A DNA stretch of 64,000 nucleotides. Source: Epiperipatus broadwayi (lineage: Eukaryota > Onychophora > Udeonychophora > Euonychophora > Peripatidae). The position numbers and the translations under genes were made by a program. The DNA lies in the NCBI GenBank assembly GCA_028023455.1, contig JAQFVV010000184.1, positions 1,116,001-1,180,000 of the forward strand, read 5' to 3'. Below are positions 56,300-64,000 of this stretch, piece by piece (the first letter of the stretch is position 1; every line of letters starts with the position of its first letter). Under the pieces are notes generated by a model. It had not been told where the DNA came from. It did not search any database and saw only the letters and a program-made list of their open reading frames with translations.

Positions 56300-57735
56300 C
56301 AAATGAAGTGACTGTTGAATTATGAATGGTACTATTGCAGACCCTAAATCATATGGGTACTGCAATAATATAGTACCAGGATTGAACCAGCTAAGGCCAT
56401 CTCTGGAAAAACAGACCTATCTTCCATGAAAGTATAACCAATAAAGACTTTGTGGGAATTGGCAACAGGAACCAGGAGCTCTTCTACTGTAAGATATGAA
56501 CTGAAAAATTTTAAAAAAGTAATTAAGAACTTTTGTCAAGATTTGACAAGCTTTTAATAATTAACTAAACCTAATTTTTAAAATGAACTTTAATCTGACT
56601 TTTAAGATTTCAAAATCAATTATTAATGTTTAATTTTAAATATATGAGTTTGCTAATTTATTCATTTCCATTTTTTTATTAATATTTACTGACTAAATTA
56701 TTTAAATGTATTAAATTTAAGTTGGGTGTAGATGGCTGCATAGATATGTTAACATTTAATTTTTTTTTTCATATTGATTAAAAATATAGATATCGGTAAA
56801 TATGACACCTTATGCTGAGTGTCCAAATGTATTTATTTGTATATCTTTTAAGTTATTGGTGTCAATGTGGCATCTTATGATGAATGCCATTGGGTTTATT
56901 GTAAATTTCCCTCTGCAGTTCCATCAATACCTTTATATTTTAATCGTTTATGCTTATTTTAAAGGGCTTTAATTTCCGGCTATTGTTTCATAGTTAGGTT
57001 GATGCTAGTGGAGGGATATATGGGTGTTTATATCAGTGTAATGTGAAGCATGTTTAGCATACAGGGCAATGTGCCCCAACTGAATGCATGACCCAAAGGC
57101 ATAATCATTACATTGTAATGTATGCAGATGTATTTCCTGCAACATTGACCCTTTTTAAAAAGCTCTATGGATAGGGACTATAAGTCGGCAGATAGACCAC
57201 TCTCCTGCATATGTAGCATTTCTCTTTATTTTATATATATGATTCCTTTGCCAGACAGATGCACATTTCTGTACTGAACAAAGATCATGCCCATCAAATA
57301 ATATCACACAGCAGACACACATTCCTGACTGCATGGTTTTATGCTAGCATCTTCATATTGCATTGGTTGCATTTTGTATAGCAGGAAGCAAGCATTGGTC
57401 TGGTTAAGAACTTTTAGTCTGAGATTGAATGATTGTTTTGAAAAGTTTTTAGCTGAGAAATCTATGTAGCCTATCTACATGCAACATCCTTAAGTAAAAA
57501 TATTCATTGAAATGTCCATCTGTATGTATGTTTTAAAATAATAATTGAAATTTTAAAAAAATTAATATTAAAATATAAACAAGATAAATTTTATTCCTCA
57601 ATTTTAAATATTTATATATACATCAATTAATCTTTTTGTATGTGTTATTTCTGGCAGTAGCTTATTTATTTATTTTATTGAAATCTTTTTTATTAAAATG
57701 TTTCTTTTTAAGCAAGTTTTATTACAAATCTCTGC
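56300..57735. other. Moderately AT-rich DNA, no gene recognised
   Basis: 57000-57430 has more balanced composition and could hold an old repeat (GGGCAATGTGCCCC at about 57064-57077 is a small perfect hairpin). No coding frame or known motif. Confidence 0.5.
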
Positions 57736-57737
57736 AT

Positions 57738-57850
57738 CTCCATGAGCTAGTGGCATGGGCTGATGGTCGGAATAAAATATATATGTAAAATTTGAATCTT
57801 AACTTATGTATCTGCCTGCTATATAAATTTTCCAGGTTCAAATGGCCTGG
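57738..57850 (+). repeat. tRNA-like segment, possible SINE
   Basis: ATGAGCTAGTGGCATGGGC (about 57742-57760) is A-box-like. AAATTTGAATCTTAAC (about 57788) and CAGGTTCAAATGGCC (about 57833-57847) are B-box-like. The arrangement hints at one or two decayed tRNA-derived heads. The 67-aa frame starting at 57792 is incidental. Confidence 0.35.
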
Positions 57851-57899
57851 TGGCACCCTGTACAGCAGATACAGTAAGATCTCTTTCCCTGACCATTAT

Positions 57900-60165
57900 A
57901 ATATATTATATCTCTCTTTAAAAAAAAGTTTTGCCAAATTTCCAGATTATTTCAAAAAATATTTTCAAATTAAATTTTTCTTAAAAGCTAAATAAAAGGG
58001 CTTTTAGAATGACTCTAATTAAAACTTTAAAAATAGAATTATATTAAGATTGTTTTAATAGTTACTTTTTAGTTAACAATTTCATTTTAAAGGAATTTTT
58101 TTAAAAAAATGCAGTAGTAATTATACCCATTGAAATTATTATTTAAAACCAAAATTCTGACAAATATTATGGAAATAAAACTGCATGACAATTTTTTTAA
58201 ACTAAAAGGACTAATATTTAAATTTCATTCACTCCAACATATAAACACTAAAAAAGTAGTTAGCTTTGTGATTCTTTTTAAAATATTAAAAATAATTGTA
58301 TTTTATATATTTATTTAAGTATTTAATATTTTGAAAATAATAAAATTTCAATATAAATACACATTTGCAATTTTTGTTAAGTGTGTATTCTATTATTAAA
58401 CTGTAAAGCTTGGCCTACAAGATATATAAAGTAAGAATATATCTGTCTATAAGTTCATAACTCAGAAACTAATACATCAATTTTGATTGACCCCCCCCCC
58501 CATAAACATTACAAGTTTCAGTGAAGATTTTAAAACTATTCAAATATCAAGGAAAGTAATAAGGCTAAAAAAAAGTGTTTTGCTAATTTTGTATTTAGCT
58601 AATGCATGGGCTGCATTTTCAAAGTGGACAAGCAAAATAATTTATTTTTAAACTTTATTGACTTTTATTATCTATTCTGAAATAATTTTAATTTATCTAT
58701 GTATTTTATCTTACTTTTATTTATTTTTTGGAATAAATTAATATTTTTTATTTTCAACTTAAATTTTTTTTTTTTATTATTTAAAAAAAATAAATTTGGC
58801 TCAAAAATCTGATTTCAAAAACATAAAACCATCTAGTCTTTCAAACATTATTACATTATTAATATAGTTGTAAAAATATATTATTTTAGGCTTAATTTTT
58901 TACATAAATTATTTTTAAATTCCACTGAATTTATCATTTACTTTTAAAATAAGCTGAATTCACTTTTTTTTTAAAAAAAAAAAATTATATTATAATGATA
59001 ATATATTCAAATGATAATACAATTCAGAAAGTAATATAACAATTTTAAAGATTAATTTTTTCATGTACAACAAAATTCTGAGAACTTTTATACTTTTATA
59101 GTTTATCAAAAGGGACATTCCTGTGATTAAAATATGCATTGAAAAATTTTTTAAAAAAGGTATATAATAAAAAAATTAATTGAATTTAAATAAGTTGTCA
59201 GCAAGTAATAATTATTTTTCTCAAGTTCTGCTATATTTAGTGTGCTTCTTTCTTACCTAGCTCTAATTCTCACTATGTGACACAATTAGGAAAAAAACAT
59301 TTAAATCGACAGATGAACATAATTGATTTAATACTTTATATATTGCAATACTTAATCCAATGTTTTATAAACTAAGATTTGTATCTCAAGAGGAAGCAAT
59401 CACAGTAGAAAGTGCATCAGCTTATTGATTATATAAAAAATTAATCAATGCAATGCAAATTAAAAATTTAATAATTTAAAAGTAGTATAAAGATTAGATG
59501 ACAGTTTTTTATTCCTATTTAAATAATATGAATTTTAAATGATTTTTTAAGTGTCATAAAAGACATTTATTAAACAATTTTATATATTTATTTGTCATAA
59601 TATTTATGAATTTGCATTTACAACTATATCTTTTTCATCTACATCTGTTTATGTAGTTTAAAGTCTATTTTTCAGGCTGATGTTTTTTTTAAATATATAT
59701 TTTTAAGACAATTCTTTTTTTTGATCACTCGTTTTAAAGTTTTGGTACTTTTGCATTAGACCTGCTATGCCATTTGACATTTGTATCAATCTGTTGATAA
59801 CTTTCTAATCTTATAATTTAACCAAATAACATGTACACTTGGATCTTGTGCAAACTTAAAATGATAAATTTGTCAAAACAGACCATGTGTTTATGATATT
59901 TTTGCAAGATTTTCAAAATTATCAGCAGTCTGAATACATATGTGAAAAGGCTTAACAATTCTAATATGCGACAATAATTGCACCGGACTAAATCTAACAA
60001 TATAAAAATATAAATTTCACACAAAAATAAATCTGAAAAAGTACATATTTAATAATTCTAAAAAATATGAATTTGACATAAAAATAAATTCCCAAATGTT
60101 ATTTTAAATATGGACAAAACAATTACTAAATTACAAAATGCTTAATATATATATACAGTACTTAC
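57900..60165. other. AT-rich DNA, nothing recognised
   Basis: A C10 run at about 58492-58501. No element ends or coding motifs; the frames at 57995-58318 and 59818-60024 look random. Confidence 0.55.
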
Positions 60166-60174
60166 CATATAAAA

Positions 60175-60700
60175 ATGGTCAGTAACGCAGAAGCTTGTAA
60201 GTCAGCAGTTTTATAGGCTTTCCAACAATCCAAATAAATTGTCAATCCCTCTTCCACATTTTGTTTGATGGCTTCCATCAGAGTTGCAGCTGTTCTACCA
60301 TGAATGTTTCATGATGAAACACTTGTCAGTTGCCCTGCACAAGCCATCAAACAGCCACTGTTCCAGAAAAAATTATGTTTTTTTTTTCTTTTTGTGCCAA
60401 AGGCTCTCATCAATTTCAGCAATTTTGTTAGGGCCTCCAATTTTACATTTTTTTCCTACTAAACCAAGCTCTGTTTTCCCCCATTCTGTGGATGTTAATT
60501 TGCGATCCCAGCTATAAATATATTGGATCAACATCAAAAATGAAATTCTGGAACCCTTCAACCACATTCTCTTGTGAAGGCCTATTTTATTATTACCTCC
60601 TCAAACATTACAATGCCATTGGTTGCCTGAAATGTGGATGAACTCAAACCACATCAATTTCAGTGAAGTAAAAAACACTTAGAAAAACTTTTCCCAACAA
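60175..60700 (-). pseudogene. Merlin-type (ISXO2/IS1595-like) transposase relic
   Basis: A 64-aa minus frame (60567-60373) contains ISFLMLIQYIYSWDRKLTST, then KIGGPNKIAEIDESLWHKKKK. IGG..K.VEIDES-L-F..+K is the hallmark around the first catalytic Asp of ISXO2-like DDE transposases (codon 60409-60411). After an A-run frameshift come GRTAATLMEAIKQNVEEGLT and IYLDCWKAYKTAD, whose Asp (codon 60228-60230) is the second catalytic residue (SDCWKAY motif), about 60 residues later as in the family. The reading stops before the third acidic residue and the TNTIE motif. Merlin elements are animal DNA transposons that move by cut and paste. Inactive; no terminal repeats were identified. Confidence 0.82.
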
Positions 60701-60709
60701 AATGATCAC

Positions 60710-62185
60710 AGGGTTTATTTGATGGAGTTGCAAGGTTAGACATTTATAACAAATGTAAAAAGGCATACCATCTCTCCTACCTACATTGCAAAACTAATAT
60801 GTATGTACTAAAGTTTTTTTATTATCAAGAATGACATTTTCTTGAAAATAAAATTAATTAGTAAATTTCATTTTCTTGTTACTTTTTAAATGTGTGCTTA
60901 TTTACATGTATATATAAACACAACATATTCACATTTACTGTGTTATTAACAATACCATATGACTTTCCTATATGCTTATTCAAATGATTTCAAAAACAGT
61001 TGTTTTTTTACCCTACTATAGTGCTACCTACTGTAAGCTTGAGTAAATAATGGGCACTATTCCATTCTTATATCAATTTCTGGCTTTTCATTTCATCAAC
61101 TATATTGAATCCGGAACTGATGCATTTATACATCTAGCAATCACATTTAACTATTTATATTTTTCAAATCATAGATATATTATACTAATGTGGCATTATG
61201 ATTCTTTTAATAGAATGAACATTTGTTTTCAAGTATACATGTGAAATTTTTATAAATATAGTCTTTCAGCTGATTATAATGATGAATTTTTTCTTCTTAA
61301 TTCAATTTATTATTAAGTACAGTCAAACTATTGCTAGTGACTGATAATCATACAAATGGCATTTATTTAGATGGCCTATTTGGTTTTGCAGTCTTCTAAA
61401 AAGCAACACATTTTTTATTGTGATGACAAAGTTCATTTATCTCACTACTGGTTATCCTCTTCTTTTAGGAATAACCATCATGAGTTATTATATGCATTTC
61501 TAATGAATTAAATCAAAATATAATAATTTCAATTTATGTCATTTGTGCATTAAATGAGAATTCAGGTTCAATTTGATTTTTTTTTTATATATTATTATTA
61601 TTCATGAAATTCTCAAAAGTCTTCACCATTTGTTGTGTGCATTTCTTGAATAAAAAATTTAAATAAGTAATATTTTACTTATATGTATAACATATTCACA
61701 TAAAAATTTATTTACTGTTAATTTTTATTTTGTTTATTCTTGTGCTTACTTATATATAAACACATATATAATAAAAAAAACACTTGAAATAAAAACGGAT
61801 AAGATACAAGGAAATTATGAAATCCCAAAAGAATTAAAGACTACAAAAAAAAGGGAATTAAGGGAATTCTGGAGAGTGGTCAGTAGATGTCCTTTCAGTA
61901 ATTATGACTCCATTGAAGGAAACAATATAATTCAATTAAATAAAAAGATTTTTTTAATAATTAGCATAATCTAGTATATAATAAAGTGGTTTTTAGGATC
62001 TTAAATAATACAGATTTCTAACAAACTAAATATCTTTTTTTTTTCTTAAACTGAATTTTAAAAAAAAACATAAAAAAAAAAAAATTCAATTAGATTAGAA
62101 AAAACTATTGTGGAAAATATATAAAGAGAAGAGATTATTAGCTTTGATAAAACATTTTATAGAATAAAGTATCTTTGTTGGATAT
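60710..62185. other. AT-rich DNA, nothing recognised
   Basis: No coding motif; poly-A and poly-T runs near 62030-62085. The 64-aa frame at 61050-61244 has no motif. Confidence 0.55.
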
Positions 62186-62187
62186 TT

Positions 62188-62188
62188 A

Positions 62189-62224
<36 letters not shown>
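62188..62224 (+). repeat. (TA)n(GA)n compound microsatellite
   Basis: About 12 TA units followed by AGAGAGAGAGAG, directly before the LINE at 62225; it may mark the 5' junction. Confidence 0.95.
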
Positions 62225-62750
62225 TGGGTGTGAGCTTTTGGTAGAAATAACTTGTTACTAAAAGGAAATATGTCTATGTGTTTGAAAAGGAAGGTTTTTA
62301 ATAAATGTGTTTTACCAGTTCTTACTTATGGATCTGAAACTTGGACACTTAATAGAAGAGCAATACAGAGACATCAGACCACTCAAAGAAGTATGGAGAA
62401 ATGCATGTTAGGAATAACAAGAAGAGATCAAAAATGCAATATATGGGTAAGAGAACAAACAGGTGTTACTGATCTCATTGAAAAAATTAAAAGACTGAAG
62501 TAGAGTTGGGCTGGACATATTGCTAGAAGAAATGATAATAGGTGGACAATTGAAATCTTAAATTGGATTCCAAGAGATTGTAAAAGACCTAGAAAGAGAC
62601 CACATGTGAGATGGATGAATGAAATAAGAAAGTGTGCAGGGGTGATGTAGAGAAAAAAAGCTAAAGATCAGAGAAGATGGATTGAACTTGGAGAGACCTT
62701 TATCCTACAGTGGATTGATAATGGTTGTTGATGATGATGATAATGATAGA
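62225..62750 (+). pseudogene. RTE-like LINE (family A), C-terminal part with (GAT)n tail
   Basis: The best family A copy. GRNNLLLKGNMSMCLKRKVF leads into NKCVLPVLTYGSETWTLNRR (about 62303-62362), the VLPVLTYGSETW hallmark of the post-RT region, then QRSMEKCMLGITRRDQ. After a TAG in place of a Trp (62501-62503) come SWAGHIARRNDNRWTIEIL and PHVRWMNEIRK. A second TAG follows (about 62647), then RRWIELGETFILQWI. It ends with GTTGATGATGATGATAATG (62727-62746), the trinucleotide tail typical of RTE-like elements. The RT catalytic core is lost by 5' truncation. The insertion target was apparently the TA/GA microsatellite. Confidence 0.85.
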
Positions 62751-62759
62751 AAGAGAAAT

Positions 62760-63640
62760 CAGAATATGATTTTTTTAAAAACCTGTATCTGCATCAGAAG
62801 ATATTTGGAACATTAAATGATCTTATAAAAAAGATAAAATACATAAAGATGTTTAAGATAGAAATGTTACTTATCTCCTCTTTTATTTGCTACGTATATA
62901 ATTTAATGAGATGTTAATTTAATATATTGAAATTTTTTGAATGTTTTGTATTATTTCTTTTTTAAAAAAATTTCCTATATAATATTTGTAAGATTGATAG
63001 TTATTCATTCAAATATATGTAAAATGAAATTCAGATTTTTTTATTCAAAATATTTCGATCTAATATTTGTAAAACATGTAAATATGTTCTATAGATATAC
63101 ACATAATATTAATCTGAAATGAAAATAAATATTACCAATTATGCTGTCATTGTTTTGTTTTTTCATAAAAATAATTAAATGACACCCCCCACCCAGGATT
63201 ATATAACTCCAAATATTTTAGTGTTTGTTAATTTTTTGTTTCTTCAGCAATGTTCTGAACATTAAAAGAGCATTGTTATATAGTAAACTAGATTTTGTTT
63301 CACTAGATTATTAATGCTTTTTTCCTGTATAACTAATATATACATTATACTATTATCATCTAATTATATAAAAAATTGTTATATTTTTTTGTGTGATAAT
63401 ATTTTTATTGCTAGCATGTTTACAAGTGCATATTATTATTTTTTCATTGCTATATAATGTATATTAAAAATAGAATAATAATTCAGGAACCAAAATCTAG
63501 CTGTCACTACATGTAATGCACTATTAACATTTACAATGTATGCTATACTGTGAAAGACAATAAAATGTTGTCAAAAGTAGTTTTTTTGTATTAAATATTT
63601 ATTGCTATCCTTTTAAATGTTATTTATTTATATATGTTAT
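62760..63640. other. AT-rich DNA, nothing recognised
   Basis: A CACCCCCCACCC run at about 63182. No coding or repeat family seen. Confidence 0.55.
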
Positions 63641-63647
63641 TTATATA

Positions 63648-64000
63648 TTGTCCAGATTATCATCTCCCATACATATATATAATCAGTGCTCAGTTTATAT
63701 TAAGATAGCAAATCTTCATACTTTAATGGTCAGGCTTCAGTCTACTCCAATCTCTAAATCTTCAACCATCCATACCATTAAAAATCTGATGATGGAAAGC
63801 CCAAATTCCATGCTGATGCCAATATTATTGCCATGCCCATGTTGACCTCAAGTCACTCTGATCCCTCCTGTATAGGATTTATCCATTTAAATACATAGAA
63901 GAGGGATGGGACTGGATTCAGACTTAATGTATAAGATTTGAAATATAGGTATTCTTCATATACCTGGAATTTAATTGTAAATGTAGGGGATTTGAACACC
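63648..64000 (+). repeat. Fold-back element, family 1, copy 3 (runs off the window)
   Basis: GTCCAGATTATCATCTC, TATATTAAGATAGCAAATCTTCATACTTTAATGGTCAGGCTTCA and ATTTATCCATTTAAATACATA match the half-unit at 32568-32890 almost throughout. It closes with GGGATTTGAACACC at the window edge, the reverse of the B-box-like GTTCAAATCCC in copy 2, so a further arm probably lies beyond. The left end is truncated at about 63648. The 65-aa frame is a shadow. Confidence 0.82.

Noticed and set aside
1-64000. CRISPR array, operons, prophage or plasmid features
   Set aside because: No regularly spaced direct repeats, ribosome binding sites or dense coding; the content is that of an animal nuclear genome.

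Overview
This window looks like AT-rich, non-coding DNA from an invertebrate animal. It is by eye about three quarters A+T, full of (TA)n, (TG)n and (CT)n tracts, and packed with decayed animal-type transposons. I found no exon of a host protein-coding gene that I can defend, and no bacterial features. Two candidate promoters pair a TATA box with a TCAGT-type initiator, which is common in arthropods, but that is too little to name a taxon; a mollusc or another invertebrate is equally possible.

Layout. 1-520: a fold-back element with tRNA-like boxes. 580-2900 (-): the 5' half of a CR1/L2-type LINE (SGNH-esterase ORF1, then the endonuclease of ORF2). 3.1-10.2 kb: inverted-repeat MITE-like elements and two relics of an RTE-like LINE (family A). 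11.1-13.1 kb: a diverged direct duplication enclosing a palindromic element that recurs at 18.2-18.55 kb. 13.9 and 17.8 kb: two candidate LTRs with primer-binding-site-like sequence after them. 20.0 kb (-): a relic of a second LINE (family B). 22.8-23.7 kb: a nested local duplication. 24.5-25.8 kb (-): a higher-complexity stretch with a TATA/initiator promoter and two possible non-coding exons. 26.2 kb: a long inverted repeat. 26.88-30.68 kb (-): a Ty3/Gypsy element with both LTRs, gag, protease and integrase but no reverse transcriptase or RNase H. 31.4-32.1 kb (+): family B. 32.4-33.4 kb: the fold-back family again.

37.74-38.84 kb (-): the 3' half of a CR1/L2-type LINE, with the longest open frame of the window (269 aa) and a 3' region carrying two CTCF-like motifs. 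40.1 and 44.9 kb: more MITE copies. 41.3 kb (-) and 43.26-44.76 kb (+): 3' ends of Tx1-like LINEs. 46.4-47.1 kb: a 640-bp palindrome whose arms look like inverted tRNA-derived SINEs. 48.96-49.24 kb (-): family A. 49.4-50.5 kb: a directly repeated block with a Gypsy RT/RNase H fragment wedged between the copies. 50.8 kb: a promoter-like TATA segment resembling the one at 25.77 kb. 53.0-54.5 kb: a tandem duplication and another family B copy (-). 60.17-60.7 kb (-): a decayed Merlin (ISXO2/IS1595-like) transposase. 62.2-62.75 kb (+): the best family A copy. 63.65-64.0 kb: the fold-back family, running off the window.

Nothing here works as a gene system. The segment is a record of at least four LINE lineages, Gypsy and other LTR elements, a Merlin transposon, and several MITE and fold-back families inserting and decaying. 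The best leads are the fold-back/SINE palindromes with pol III-like boxes, the LINE-borne CTCF-like sites and the spliced-looking non-coding unit near 25 kb. Family assignments rest on motifs read by eye; no database search was possible.
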